Part shown: piece after piece, positions 1-11,827 of the stretch
Position numbering within the stretch: the first letter of the stretch is position 1
How the letters are laid out: each line of letters begins with the position of its first letter
From: Orobanche coerulescens
Lineage: Eukaryota > Streptophyta > Magnoliopsida > Lamiales > Orobanchaceae
Direction of reading: 5' to 3'
Length of the DNA: 64,000 bases
Assembly (NCBI GenBank): GCA_033398695.1
Contig: CM065803.1
Location: forward strand, 47,297,501 to 47,361,500
Made by a program: the position numbers and the translations under genes
The notes under the pieces: generated by a model
Told to the model about the DNA's origin: nothing
What the model saw: the letters and a program-made list of their open reading frames with translations, nothing else
The model's database searches: none

Positions 1-256
1 GAGCCCGAAAATCAAGAAATTGTAAGAGTTGGCACTAAACTAGAAAGTGCATTCTAAGTTTCTAAGAAAAGTCCTAGTCGATAAAACTAGGTAGGGGACG
101 TAGGCTTCGTTAATAGCCGAACCTCTCGAATAATTTCTTGTGTTCTTTCTTTAACGCATTTTACTTACTCCGATATTTTTGCTTCCGCACAAAAAGAGTT
201 CATAACTCTTATCCGCACTATTCAACCCCCCTTCTAGTGGCGGTACCAATCTAACA
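1..256 (+). repeat. 5' LTR of the Sirevirus (3' part only)
   Basis: It matches 7192-7447 of the 3' LTR base for base apart from scattered substitutions, and ends in CTAACA just before the primer-binding site. The U3 region and promoter of this LTR lie outside the window. Confidence 0.95.
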
Positions 257-258
257 AT

Positions 259-270
259 TGGTATCGGAGC
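259..270 (+). other. Primer-binding site (initiator tRNA-Met type)
   Basis: TGGTATCGGAGC lies three bases after the 5' LTR. It differs by one base from TGGTATCAGAGC, the usual plant copia site complementary to the 3' end of initiator tRNA-Met. Confidence 0.85.
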
Positions 271-317
271 GGTCTCTTTATCACCGGATTAACACCCGCT
301 AGAGAAAAGATCCAGAA

Positions 318-1315
318 ATGGCCTTTATCCACTCTTCCCTTGAAGGCAACGCTCTCAATCGCCCTCCCTTCTTCGATGGCTCAAACTTTATGACATGGAA
401 GAAGAAAATATCCATCTTCATCCGAGCTCAAGACATTGAAATATGGAAGGTCATTGCTCTTGGACCTACTATTCCTAAGAAGCCAGATGGCTCGATCAAA
501 AGCTTTGAAGAATACGACGATGCTGACTGGAAGAACGATCACTTCAATAGTAAAGCTACTCAACTGCTTTACTGTGCTCTCAACCCAGAGGGTCACAACA
601 GAATATCTTCTTGCGAGACGGCTAAAGAGATCTGGAAAATGCTCGAAATTACCCATGAAGGTACGAGTCAAGTGAAGGAAAAAAAATCAATATGCTTCTT
701 CACGATTATGAACTCTTCACTATGAAAGAAGAAGAAAGCATTACTACTATGCTTGATCGCTTCTCGGCTATCAAAAATGGGTTAGCTTCCTTCGGGAAAC
801 CTATATCAAGCAGTGATAAAGCCACGAAAATCCTTCGATCTCTACCAATAGAATGGGACGCTACTGTTACGGCTATCATGGAGTCGAAAGATCTCAACAC
901 CATTGAATTCAGTGCTCTCATTGGATCTCTCATCAATTACGAGATTGTCATTAAATCTCGAAGTTCGAAACCAAAGCCCAAAGAGAGAGAAAAGACGATC
1001 GCCTTCAAAGCAAAAGAAGATAGCGATCTTGAAGATGAACCTATCGAAGAAGAGGATGAAGAAACCGCCTTTTATGCCAAAAACATAAATAAATTCAAAA
1101 ATCTTCTACAAAGGCGCCGGAGGGACATCAAACAAGAACCAAGGGATGAATCCAAGAAGACTCACTTCCCACAAAATAAAAGGTTTGACAATACTTGTCG
1201 TAGGTACGGCGTTCCAGGCCATTTTGCTAAAGATTGTCGTGCTGCTGCTCCAATGAGTTCATCTAAACCACCTCACGAAAAGTTTAAAAAGAAGGAAGTC
1301 TATGTCGCTACATGA
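318..1315 (+). pseudogene. Sirevirus gag (broken by frameshift and stop)
   Basis: The first 125 or so residues from the ATG at 318 look like the copia gag N-terminus (DUF4219/UBN2 type, with FDGSNFMTWKKK). The frame then shifts in an A-rich run near 680-690 and continues from about 692 to a TGA at 1313-1315. Past that TGA the same frame runs on into protease. A retroviral zinc knuckle is visible near residue 169 of the second segment as CRRYGVPGHFAKDC; the second cysteine of CX2CX4HX4C is tyrosine (TAC for TGC), so zinc binding would be lost. An acidic stretch (EDSDLEDEPIEEEDEE) precedes it. Gag would form the virus-like particle if it were intact. Confidence 0.88.
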
Positions 1316-1366
1316 AGCGATGATGATGAGGATGATGAACCTCAAGTTCAAACAAATCTTGCTCTA

Positions 1367-4300
1367 ATGGCTCGCGCATCCGAAGATAGCGATGAAGAAG
1401 TCGAGGTACAAGCAAGGAAGACAAGATTATCAAATAAGTGGTATGTTGATAGTGGATGTTCAAATCACATGAGCGGGAATGAACATCTCTTCACGAAGCT
1501 GAAAAAGGAAGATCATGGCTGTGTGACCTTTGGCAATAATAAAAAGGACCAAATAAAAGGGACAGGTAAAATCGGTAAGAAACCTTTACCTACCATTGAA
1601 AATGTTCTATTTGTTGATGGTCTTTGCCATAATCTTCTAAGTGTTTCCTAACTTTGTGACACCGGTCTTAAATTAATTTTTGAAAGTACGCATTGCACTG
1701 CAATGAGAAAAGACCAAATCATTTTTATTGGATTACGTTATGGAAATATTTACTTTGTTGATCTCCAAGATGAATCTTCTTTCAATAAAAAATGTTTACT
1801 TTCATACGATGAAAATTCCGTTACTTGGCACCGAAAATTGGGACATGCCTCTTTACCACTTCTTTCAAAATTAGCCAAAAACGATATTGTCTGTGGTCTA
1901 CCAAAATTAAATTTCAGAAAAGACCACATTTGTGAGGCCTGTATTGAAGGTAAACATGCTAGAGGCTCGTTTAAACCAAAAATGGAAATTTCCACGAGTC
2001 GCATTCTTGAATTAATTCATATGGATTTGATTGGTCCATCTCGACATACTAGTTTAACAGGTAAACTTTATACCTTAGTCTTTGTCGATGATTTTTCGAG
2101 ATTTACTTGGGTAAAATTCTTGGCAAATAAAGATGATGCATTTAACGAGTTTGTTAAGTGGTGTAAGGTTACCAAGAAGGAAAAAGAGTTACCAATTATC
2201 GCCATCCGAACCGATCATGGTGGAGAATTTGATTCTAATATTTTTGAAGATTGGTGCGATAATTATGGTATTTGGCACAATTTTTCGGCACCTCGGACAC
2301 CTCAACAAAATGGAGTTGTCGAGAGGAAGAATCGCTCTCTAGAAGAAATGAGCCGAACAATGCTCAATGAATATGGTCTTCCTAAATATTTCTGGGCCGA
2401 AGCCGTTAACACCGCCTGTTATGTTATTAATCGAGTCCATCTCAGGAGGAACAAAATAATGACTCCATATGAGATATTTAAAGGTAAAAAGCCCAATTTA
2501 TCTTATTTCCATCCATTTGGTTGTAAAGTATTTATTCAAAATAATGGTAAGGATAATTTGGGTAAATTTGATTCAAAATCAGATATTGGAATATTTCTTG
2601 GTTATTCAACTAACAATAAAGCGTATCGTGTATTTAATTGTAGAAGAGTCTCTGTAGAAGAGTCAATTCATGTAAAATTTGATGATACAGTTTTACCCCC
2701 GAGAAAGGTTGTTTTTGATGATGATGCAGGTATGGTTCCTGCTAAAGAAGTATCAAAGGAGTTGGAGAAGCTCGACGTAAGCTCGGACAAGCAAGAGGAG
2801 AATACTTACAACCTTCCTAAAGATTGGGCAAATGTGAAAGACCATCCGATGGAACAAATTCTCGGAAAAATCGATGAAGGTGTACGAACTAGGAGAAATA
2901 TAAATGATTGTATTAACAATATTGCGTTTATTTCTCTTATAGAACCAAACAATATCGATGAAGCCATAAATGACGAGAATTGGGCTATTGCTATGCAAGA
3001 AGAGCTAAACCAATTCGAAAGAAATAATGTTTGGGAATTAGTTCCGGCACCGGTAGACAAATCAATCATTGGTACCAAATGGGTTCATAAAATTAAAACC
3101 AATGATGATGGTCTCCCAATTAAAAATAAATCGAGTTTGGTCGCCCAAGGTTATAATCAAGAAAAAGTTTTGGATTATGAAGAAACGTTTGCTCCTGTTG
3201 CTCGTCTTGAGGCAATTTGTCCTCTCTGTGCCTTTGCTGCATACAAGAAAATCAAACTCTATCAAATGGATGCAAAAAGTGCATTCCTAAATGGAATCAT
3301 CCAGGAGGAGGTATATATCAAGCAACCGCCGGGTTTTGAAGATTATGATCACCCAGATCATGTGTACAAGCTCCATAAAGCTCTCTATGGATTAAAACAA
3401 GCTCTGAGAGCATGGTATGATCGTTTAAGCACTTTTCTTATTTCAAATGGGTATGAAAGAGGTAATGTTGATAATACCCTATTTATTAAGAATTTAGGTG
3501 ATGATATGCTTATTTGTCAAATTTATGTGGACGATATTGTTTTTGGTGCAACTAACGAATGTTTGTCCCAAGAATTTTTAAATCTTATGAAGGGAGAGTT
3601 CGAAATGAGCATGATGGGAGAGTTGAAAAACTTTCTCGGACTCCAAATTAGGCAACTCAATGACGGAATATTCATTCACCAATCCAAGTATGTCAATGAG
3701 CTCCTAAAGAAATTCAAGATGGAAGATTGCAAAGAAATATCTACTTCTATGTCTTCCACTCTTAAACTCGACAAAGATGAAAAAGGTAAGTCTGTTGACC
3801 AAAAATAGTATCGAGGTATGATCGGCTCTTTACTTTATTTAACTGCATCTCGACCCGATATAATATTTGTTACTTGCTTATGTGCTCGTTTTCAAGCGAA
3901 TCTTAAATAATCACATTTCATTGCATGCAAAAGGATTTTTCGGTATTTAAAATATACTGCTGGCTTAGGTATGTGGTATCCTTCTAGCATTGATTTTCAA
4001 CTTTTTGCATATAGTGATGCCGATTTTGGTGGATGTAAAATTGATAGAAAAAGCACCACCGGAACTTGTCATTTTATGAGTTCATGTTTGATTTTATGGG
4101 GGAGTAAGAAACAGACTAGTGTCGCTACTTCCACAGCTGAAGCAGAATATATGGCTGCGGGAAGTGCATGTGCACAAGTCCTTTGGATCAAAAATCAATT
4201 ACTCGGTTATGGCATTGAGCTTAAAAATACTCCTATTTTTTGTGACAATACAAGTGCCATTAATTTAAGCAAAAATTCCATTTTGCATAGCAGGACAAAA

Positions 4301-4474
4301 CATATAGAAATTCGTCACCATTTTATTCGTGACCATGTCCAAAACAGGAATGTACGTCTCCAATTTGTTGGTACTAATGAACAATTGGCGGATAATTTTA
4401 CAAAACCATTACCCGAAGAAGCTTTCAATTTTATACGCATAAACTTAGGAATGGGACATGTTGATCATTTTTAA
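1367..4474 (+). pseudogene. Sirevirus pol: protease, integrase, reverse transcriptase, RNase H (three stops)
   Basis: The reading frame is the same as the second gag segment. Order: protease with WYVDSGCSNHMSG (1440-1480); gag-pre-integrase HHCC zinc region (WHRKLGHAS...CEACIEGK); DDE integrase core (MDLIGP, RTDHGGEF, NGVVERKNR); RT with the YVDDIVFGA catalytic motif near 3525; RNase H with YSDADFGG, STAEAEYMA and DNTSAI. Stops break it at 1649-1651 (TAA where Gln is usual), 3806-3808 (TAG where Leu is usual) and 3908-3910 (TAA where Glu is usual). Each is one base from the expected codon, which fits point decay rather than programmed readthrough. The integrase-RT part is otherwise long and open. 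Confidence 0.93.
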
Positions 4475-4584
4475 GTGTTGCATATTCATCATAGTTACAT
4501 TAAATGGTCATTAAAATTGGAACATCATCAAAAGAAGAACTCTGCTCATTTGGTCATGCTTACGGACGTTAAGAAAGGAATATT

Positions 4585-4738
4585 ACGTACGTAATAGGAC
4601 ATTACGTACGTAACAGGTGTTTAAGCTACGTACGTAATGATATGCAGGTTTTAGTACAGGGAATTCAGGATTTTTCGCTACGTACGTTACCGAAACGGTA
4701 TAACGTACGTAATTAGCTATTTACCCTGCTACTTAAAT
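4585..4738 (+). promoter_or_regulatory. Internal ACGTACGT palindrome array with TATA-like element before the envelope-like ORF
   Basis: Five perfect ACGTACGT palindromes lie at 4585, 4604, 4628, 4680 and 4703, most of them within TAACGTACGTAA-like context. They are followed by CTTAAATAC at 4732-4740, about 120 bp before the ATG at 4858. The 3' LTR U3 has the same arrangement. This suggests an internal promoter for the downstream ORF. That is inference from layout; no transcript evidence is available. Confidence 0.5.
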
Positions 4739-4857
4739 ACCCAATTCGAAAGTTCCCTTCTCATTTCTTCCTTAATCCCTAAATCGGCTGCGACGAACTC
4801 GATTCTTATCCTCACAAAATCCGACCAAACTCCTATAACCTCCGTTCATCTTCCGCA

Positions 4858-6060
4858 ATGGCGTCCAGAATCAGCAAGAAACGTAGAGGCGAGACCTCTC
4901 AATCAACTTCCTCACCTTCAGGAGAACCTACCTTTCGAAATGCTCAAGCTTCCAAAATCTTCAACGAAGTGCTTATCGATGAAGAGGTAACTCCAAGCCA
5001 TCACTTTGATTTTGAATCTCTGAATTCTATTGGTATTGGAATCGAAGAATTTTTCGACATGCTCGTTATTAACCATTTTATTAGTCTCGCCCGACCTATT
5101 TTTGTGGATTGCGTAAAAGAATTCTACGCGAATTTTTTCGTGACTTATGATTCTGACGGTTTATCCGTAGTTAACTCGCTAGTCCGTGGTAAACCAATTT
5201 CATTCGATGCTGCTAAATTATCCGAACTCTTTGGTCTCCCTAACGAGGGATTTCGTTGTAAAGGAGAATTTGCTGCTCCTGATGAAGTTATTGACTATTC
5301 TCTTTACAGCGATGAAAATCATGGAATTCATGAGTCTGAGGTCCGTGATTTTTTGACGGACAAATCCGTAATTGATGTTCATTCGGGACGTTTTGAAAAT
5401 AATGATTTCGGGATAAATATTCATCTGCTTCACGATGCTATCACTTGTTGTCTCATGCCTAAAGTGAATGCTCAGCATCGTTTGGTAAACATAGACATGG
5501 AAATCATTTATCATTTCTGGAAGGATCATCAGGTTAATTTTGCTTCCATCATGCTCAAGTGGTTTGTGGAAAAAGGACAAATCTTCCACAAAAAGAGCTA
5601 TGTCAAGGTCGATCGACAAAGGAAATCCGGAATGCCGTTTGGATCAATTTTGACTAAAATTTTCGAGAATGCCGGAGTCGATCTCACAGGGCTTCATGGG
5701 GTTCCCATCCCGAGGGGGAGCCTCGTTACCGAAGGGACCATCCGAACCATGAGGTATCTCCGTACGAGAAACCATGGGTGGATCTACTTTGCGTACATCA
5801 AGGATGACGATCGCCTAGTTGATGGTGGTGTCCTTCCGAGACCGGAGGAGAGGATCACATCTCGAGGGATTGCTCATACTCGGCCTCGTCCTTCGTCTTA
5901 GCCCGGTCCTTCTCGCCCGCGACAAGAAAGCTCCTCATCCCAGATGGTCGCTCGAATGGATAAATTAGAGAAAGAGATGAGCGAGATAAAACTTATGGTC
6001 AAAAGCATTTTCACTCATTTCGGGATCCCGCTGACACCTCCGGAAGCGAACCTTGATTAG
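4858..6060 (+). pseudogene. Envelope-like third ORF of the Sirevirus (one in-frame TAG)
   Basis: The ORF runs from the ATG at 4858 to a TAG at 5899-5901 (347 codons). The same frame then stays open for 52 more codons to the TAG at 6058-6060, so the original protein was probably about 400 residues. The N-terminus is basic and Ser/Thr-rich (SKKRRGE). The middle contains NFFVTYDSDG and VRGKPISFDAAKLSELFGLP, a pattern seen in plant-transposon proteins of the putative plant transposon (Transposase_32-like) kind. The C-terminal tail after the stop has a heptad-like MDKLEKEMSEIKLMVKSI, a likely coiled coil. In SIRE1 a comparable ORF follows pol and has been called envelope-like; whether it acts as an envelope is unproven. 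No clear signal peptide or membrane segment is visible here. Confidence 0.72.
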
Positions 6061-6293
6061 CTGTTTTCTCTTTCCTATGATGATGTTTCCATTTTGTTAG
6101 ACCAAACATTCCATGCATATTTGCGGTCATAAACTATTACTCTCTTTATTTTTAATGAATGTGTTTGTTGTTTTGACTATTTCTATTCCTATGTATTACT
6201 ACTCGTGGTTATTCGTTAATATTCGTTGTTTTGAAATTCGTTGACTATTTTGTGTTTCGCTTGCTTTTACAGGATCTCTCGACTTTTTGTTAA

Positions 6294-6462
6294 TGACAAA
6301 AAGGGGAAGAAAAATATGTCTCGTTTTTGAAATAACCCTTGTTCGATTCAGGGGGAGTCTTACTAAGGGGGAGAGTTTCTTAAAAAATTTTTGATCTTCC
6401 GAAACTCATCTTTTTCAAAAACTCCCATACATAAATTTTGTCATCATCAAAAAGGGGGAGAT
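6294..6462 (+). other. Multiple polypurine tracts upstream of the 3' LTR
   Basis: AAAAAGGGGAAGAAAAA near 6297, GGGGGAG near 6351, AAGGGGGAGAG near 6366 and AAAAAGGGGGAGA near 6450 occur in tandem, the last directly before the LTR start at 6463. The phrase TCATCATCAAAAAGGGGGAG is typical of Sirevirus 3' ends. The final tract is the probable plus-strand primer. Confidence 0.85.
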
Positions 6463-7447
6463 TGTTGGAACAATATTTTTTAAATCATTTTATACATTTT
6501 GATGATGAGTTTTTTAACCAAAATTTACTTAACATATTTTTCCTTTATTTAACGTACGTAAACAACCCTTCTATAACATACGTAACACTCACAGTTTTTG
6601 TAAGAAAATTTATACAGGTAACGTACGTAACACACTCAGTATAACGTACGTAACGTTTGAACATTCTCCCTGTTGCAAAAAGTCATTAGCCGTTACAACA
6701 AGTCTTCACATTCAACGGATTTCTGACTGGAAGTTAACGTACGTAAGCCTCTCCTATGTAACGTACGTAATGTATTTTATCGGATGTCTCTGGACTATTT
6801 TTCACAGTTTGTTACGGCCGCTAAACAAGCTATATAACGTACGTAGAAGACATAACGTACGTAATCAAGGTTGCATAACGTACGTAAGTTGTGCAACTGT
6901 TCCAACGGGAAATTCAGCTCATGAAGGCTATAAATAGCACACTTCAAGGATTTGGAAATCACACAAGTTATCTGAGCTTACAAGCATACTCAAGCTATTT
7001 CAAGCAAATATTTCGAGAGATATACATATTCCATATTGTGATACGAGAAGATTTGCTCTATTATTTCTAATCTATATTCTTGTATCAAAGAGCGATATAT
7101 CGTGTAAAGTCGAGTTCCTACTCACATTTGTTTTACTGTAAAGGTTATCTTGTACCCGGAAAAATAAGAGAGTTTTAGTGAGGTTGTTCTTGAGCCCGGA
7201 AATCAAGAAATTGTAAGAGTTGGCACTAAACTAGAAAGTGCATTCTAAGTTTCTAAGAAAAGTCCTAGTCGATAAAACTAGGTAGGGGACGTAGGCTTCG
7301 TTAATACCCGAACCTCTCGAACAATTTCTTGTGTTCTTTCTTTTCCGCATTTTACTTACTCCGATATTTTTGCTTCCACACAAAAAGAGTTCATAACTCT
7401 TATCCGCACTATTCAACCCCCCTTCTAGTGGCGGTACCAATCTAACA
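6463..7447 (+). repeat. 3' LTR of the Sirevirus (985 bp)
   Basis: It begins TGTTGG and ends CTAACA, and starts right after the polypurine tract. It carries the U3 palindrome array and a TATA box at 6929-6936. Positions 7192-7447 duplicate 1-256. Confidence 0.94.
6552..6936 (+). promoter_or_regulatory. LTR U3 promoter: eight ACGTACGT palindromes and a TATA box
   Basis: ACGTACGT occurs at 6552, 6621, 6644, 6737, 6761, 6837, 6855 and 6878, plus a decayed copy near 6576 (ACATACGT). TATAAATA at 6929-6936 is the likely core promoter. The ACGT core is the general binding core of plant bZIP factors; binding here is inferred only. Confidence 0.7.
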
Positions 7448-8710
7448 TTATCATCATCGTAATTATCTTCTTCCGTCCGAATCGAGGTTTATTTCGTTAG
7501 AACCCTAGCTTTTGGGGATTTTGGGGTTTTGTTTTGGTTTTCACCCTTCTAGTCTGATTTGCCTCATACGATTGTTAGATTTCGATAGTATAATCACCAT
7601 CCCTTACTCCTCTTGTGGTTTTGCAGATTGAATTCGATATTTTTCTCCGTTAATAGAGCGGAACCGGTTATGACCTTGTATTGTCCGACGAATTGTCCCA
7701 ACTGGTAGAATTAAGGCGAATTCTTATGTTTCCGCATTATTGAGATCGATTGTATATCGTGGTTGTGTAGGATCGGATTTGTAAAGATTGTTCGGACTGG
7801 AACCTTGTCGTTCGCCTTTTCCTTTCACGTCATTTTATTCAAGGCAAGTACATGTATTACATTCCGTTTTGTGTGTTACGGTTTCGATATGAATGATGAA
7901 TCTTGATCTTTTGGATGTGTGATTTACTTGTTCCTTCCACCCGGAGCGTTCGACGGGACGTCTGGGGTTCGATACTAAGGGGTACGGCCGAGGAAGTGGA
8001 CTTGGGTGCGTGTGTGGTTGAACTTCCACCCGGAGCGTTCGACGGGGCGTCTGGGGGCCGATACTAAGGGGTACGGCCGAGGAAGTGGTTTACCACCCGA
8101 AGCGTTCGACGGGGCGTCTGGGGGTCGATACTAAGGGGTACGGCCACGGGTTACCAGTTGTGAATGTTTGTGATATTGTGATGATTTCTTAAACTGTTTG
8201 AATGCCAATGTGATATTCCGGAATATGGATTTTCAAATGTTTTCTGAATGAGATGACTGTGTAAATCGTATCCGTATATAATGTAGTGTAATTGTGTACT
8301 TGCACTAGCTATTCGAATGCTAACCCCTTAAATGGGGAAATGCGTCTTATGCATTTCAGGTATCGGAAGAGACGAGGAGCGGGCACGGGATACGCACGAA
8401 AGGGTGGACCGGCATGATGATGAGGCTCGAATCTATATTTTATGTTTTATCATTGTATTTGTTTGAGTATTGGAGTTAGAGTGATTACTTTTAAACTTGG
8501 TTAAAGTCCCCTGCGTGGGCAATTAATTGATATTTGACTTATTCTTCATATGCTTCCATTAAAATATTTTGGCCGAGGCCAGAGCCCTATTTTACTATAT
8601 GCTTGTGTCCTTTGGAACTTCATTATGGATTATGCGTCATGTGTTAGCCTAGTGGATCTCATGAGGGTTTTACGGCGTGTAACGTCCCTTACGTGATTTG
8701 GGGTGTTACA
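7448..8710 (+). repeat. Remnant of a Tekay-like gypsy LTR (3' portion)
   Basis: The 3' end (GGCGTGTAACGTCCCTTACG... to GGGGTGTTACA) matches in form the ends of the LTRs at 20949-23727, 25948-28780 and 36428-39263. The start resembles their region just after the TATA box (ATCATCATC...CTTCTTC). The rest of the LTR presumably lies on the other side of the Sirevirus, which would place the Sirevirus insertion inside this LTR. There is no coding content. Confidence 0.65.
7934..8150 (+). repeat. Three tandem 60-90 bp repeats inside the LTR remnant
   Basis: The block CCACCCGGAGCGTTCGACGG ... GATACTAAGGGGTACGGCC occurs three times, starting near 7937, 8026 and 8093. It sits at the same relative position as unrelated tandem repeats in the other Tekay-like LTRs of this window. 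Confidence 0.85.
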
Positions 8711-10095
8711 ATATCAGCAATAAATGTCGCTTTAACCATGAATACTTTATGAATAAATAATATTTATTTCACAACAGTTTAAAGCTTTTTCTATTCAGTT
8801 CTGTTGGATGTGCTATACTTTTCCTGAGTAAAACACATACAGTCTTACTGTTGTATCCAACGTACCATTTCTCTTGTTGTATGAAGTAGGCTCTGTAGGA
8901 TGGACTCTGTAGAAGATCTCTTTGCTGTATGGAGAATCCTAACAACTTCCATACTTAACGATATTCCGACTTTTTTAAGACTTCTTTGCTGTATGTTGCC
9001 AATTAACAAAACAGGAATATTTATCCAAACAAGGTCCATCATTAAATAATATTATTTTTTGTATTACATTTATACCCTTACTTCATATTTGAAAAAACAA
9101 TGGGACATATTACACAAGTTGACCTTCGGCCGACTGACCGAACACCTGACGACCTCCGTTGGCCGACCGACCGACATCCCGCAGCCGCTGCAATTTTTTT
9201 TACTGCCAACAGTCGTTGACCACTGTCAGCCGACACAGGTTGACTATTGAAAGAATTACCGACTGATAATTCAAATTACCAACAAGTATTCCAAGGTACC
9301 ATATGGTAATAGCATACAAAAGGCATTTTGATTGTCGTAGGCCACTTTCAATTATCAATGGTCGACTTGTTAACAAAATTACTCATGGGTACCGGCAGGT
9401 TTTCCAAATTATCAATTCGTATTTTGAATTACCAGTGGGTAATCCAAAATATTGATTAGAATTAAGAAATGATAACAAAAAATATAAAAATATTATTTTC
9501 TCCTCGAAATTTTTTCAAAAAACTCACATAGGTGCCTCCAAAAACATACATAATTTAGAAACAAACAGAACTCCAAAAATATTCAACATAACCAAAACAA
9601 AGTTAAATTAATGTATTTTCCTCATTGATAAATCTGAAAATTCTCAAAAGATGAACAAGGAAAAATAAAATCTAAATATCATAAAAGTAACCTAATTTAG
9701 ATTCCATAATTGCGGAGAAAATCAAAGAGAGGGAAAAAAGCAACAAAAAATCAGTGTGTTTTTCTCTTTGGATATAAAGCACATTTCTCTACCAAACGAA
9801 GTGGTCGTCGGCCAGGAAATGGAGATCTGGTCCTGGAAGATGTAGAGGTCGCACTTGATGATGTGGTAGACGATAAGGAGGCACTTGAAGGTGACGATGC
9901 AGTTTCTGGTGCGGCGGAGACGGTAGAGATGATGTGGCCATTGGCGGCGCGTGAAGTTTTGCCCGAAAAAAAAGTGAAAAGAAAGAGAGAAAAAATAAAG
10001 AAGAAAATATCATCTTACAATTTATATGATATAGGTGCACTGAGTCTTTTACAAAAGAAAGAAAGAAAAATAAAGTGAGATAATATATAGGGTTT
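8711..10095. other. Unassigned low-complexity and AT-rich DNA
   Basis: No recognisable gene or element is visible. There are several short GC-rich patches (9120-9240, with repeated GGCCGACC-like words) and a run of short ATTACC/GGTAAT phrases at 9255-9450. A 122-codon reading frame at 9710-10078 (+) and an opposing one at 9789-10040 (-) are both compositionally odd and not conserved with anything I recognise. Confidence 0.4.
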
Positions 10096-10100
10096 GTGTA

Positions 10101-11312
10101 TGTTGCTACCCAAAATATTATCCGGAGATAGATATTGCTGGAATGGATGGGATAGCAAACAAATGCAAGAGCACTCCCGTGAGAAAGATAAATAACACAA
10201 GATTTGCCGGGGTTGTTAGTCCCGGGCTTGAATGCTCTCGCGAGATATTATTAATACCAATATTCGGGGATACAAGTACTAATGTAAGAATACAATTACA
10301 ATGAGTGTAAAGATTCTTGTTATCTTAGCTAGTGAGCGTGTAGATTGCCGGAAGAACCAGATTTGATGCTCTGTGAGTTCTTGTAACAAAGGTGATGAAC
10401 AGTCGCGGCAGTGAGAGATCGATCGTCTCTCACGGCGAGTATTTAGCTGGATGCTTGGACTTCTGGGCTTATGAATCCCTTGGAATCTGTCAAGTGGAGA
10501 CTTGCTGCTTCTGCCGATCGTCTTCTGGACGAGAGATTTGGAGAGAGAAGTCCTGAGATGGATTCCGGTGGGATAGCCGGGAGCTTGATGATATGTATGT
10601 TCTTCAGTATTTCCGTGAATGTATCGGAATGTGAGAGAATGAGTTCTGAGCGTAAGTCAGAATGAATTCGGAACCGTTGGTGGAATGAATTTCGAACCGT
10701 AGGTTGAGTGAATTCCGAACCTTTTTCCAGTAGGAGGAGGTTCTCTATTTATAGGGCTTGGATACGCCGGGCGATCGCCTTTTCTGCAATATAATAATCG
10801 GGCGATCGTCTTTTAGCACATGGGCCTGTCCCCTCAAAGTCTGCAGGAGTTGCTGCCAGTCAACTATGCGGTCCAATGGGGAGCTTACACGCGTCCTGAG
10901 TTGCTGTCATTGGTGGTCCCACTGACAACTTTCGGCGCGCATGCTGGTAGGTGAGGTAGGTGACAGGCTGTGGTCAAAGGTCTTGTCTGTCAGCAAAAGA
11001 TCTTATCTGCTGGCGAAGATCTTGTCAGCGCCTTTGGTGGATCTGCACGTGGGTGCTTTTCTGAGATCCAGTCCTTGATGACTTTGACGGGCGATCGTCT
11101 CTGCTCGGGGCGTAGGTCGATTGCCCTTAGCCGGTCACTAGAGTAGATCGCCAGCTGCCAAAGGGCGATCGCCTTGGGAGTCGATCGCTAGGTACCTGAT
11201 GGTGGTCTGATATCTTCGACTTGGCGAGCTAGCCATAGTTTGACTGGAGTTGACTTGGTCGCTCGGCCTTATAGTCGATCGCCTGTCGGGATGAAATAAT
11301 CGTGACACAACA
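10101..11312 (-). repeat. Tat element LTR (3' LTR in element orientation)
   Basis: TGTTGCTACCC ... GACACAACA, 1212 bp. The minus-strand TATA box CTATAAATAG lies at 10745-10754, with GGCGATCGCC-type palindromes at 10770 and upstream (higher coordinates). Confidence 0.93.
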
Positions 11313-11330
11313 ATTGCCCCCCAACTCGCT
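11313..11330 (-). other. Polypurine tract of the Tat element
   Basis: On the minus strand AGCGAGTTGGGGGGCAAT runs directly into the LTR start TGTTGTG. G-rich tracts ending GGGGCAAT before TGTTG are usual in Tat-lineage elements. Confidence 0.7.
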
Positions 11331-11672
11331 CATACGTTGGAAACGTGGGGTGAGGTGGCTCTTGGCGATTGCTGAACTTTTGACGAGCGACTTCGTGTTT
11401 AACTGAACTGGCGATCGTCTTTGAGCTGATATACTCTGGGTTCGGATGACCTGGTTGGCCGCTGAACTGCGCGGGAAAAAACAACGGGCGTTGAAAAGTC
11501 TCCGTGCACGTGTCGGGCTTCTATTGGAGGACGCCAACGGTCATTAATGACTCCCCGGCTGACGCGTCCTCGAAAAGACGCGTACGCGGGTCTCGAGGGG
11601 GTCAATTAGTGCGTCATTTGAGATCCGACCCCTCAGGTTTTCCCTTATTGCAATCGGGTCCCTGCCTTCTCC

Positions 11673-11680
11673 TATAAAAA
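11673..11680 (+). promoter_or_regulatory. TATA box for the antisense gene inside the Tat element
   Basis: TATAAAAA in a GC-rich setting, about 147 bp before the ATG at 11828 on the plus strand. This is opposite to the retrotransposon's own promoters, so the antisense gene appears to have its own transcription start. Confidence 0.55.
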
Positions 11681-11827
11681 GCGGCGCGGTGCTGCAGTGT
11701 TATTCACGCGTACTTTTTGGAGGAAGAAGGACTTGCTGCCGAATTTTCTGAAGATCTTAGTGCCGATCGTCGTTCGTTTTCACTTTAGGGTAAGAAAAAT
11801 CCTTTTCTTCTTTTTCTGTCTCTGAAA

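Larger units (their letters stand above)
1..7447 (+). mobile_element. Sirevirus-type Ty1/copia LTR retrotransposon, 5' end cut by window
   Basis: Seen: the end of a 5' LTR (1-256), a primer site, a gag-protease-integrase-RT-RNase H coding region in copia order, a separate downstream ORF, several GGGGGAG-type polypurine tracts and a 985-bp 3' LTR (TGTTGG...CTAACA). The overlapping 256 bp of the two LTRs differ at only a handful of positions, so insertion was fairly recent. The polyprotein nevertheless carries a frameshift and four in-frame stops, so this copy is dead. Known: a third ORF after RNase H and repeated polypurine tracts upstream of the 3' LTR are marks of the Sirevirus lineage (SIRE1 type). 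The right flank after the 3' LTR begins TTATC; the matching left target duplication lies outside the window. Confidence 0.93.

Noticed and set aside
1313..1651. Sirevirus in-frame stops as programmed readthrough sites
   Set aside because: There are four stops of different kinds, each one base from the expected family codon, together with a frameshift. Decay is the simpler explanation.
4585..6885. Regular ACGTACGT copies as a CRISPR-like or origin-type repeat array
   Set aside because: Spacing is irregular, there are no unique spacers of constant length, and they sit in a retrotransposon promoter setting in plant DNA.
9710..10078. 122-codon frame as a possible gene
   Set aside because: It is lysine-rich at both ends and acidic in the middle, with no recognised domain, splice signals or homologous copy. 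It stays unassigned.
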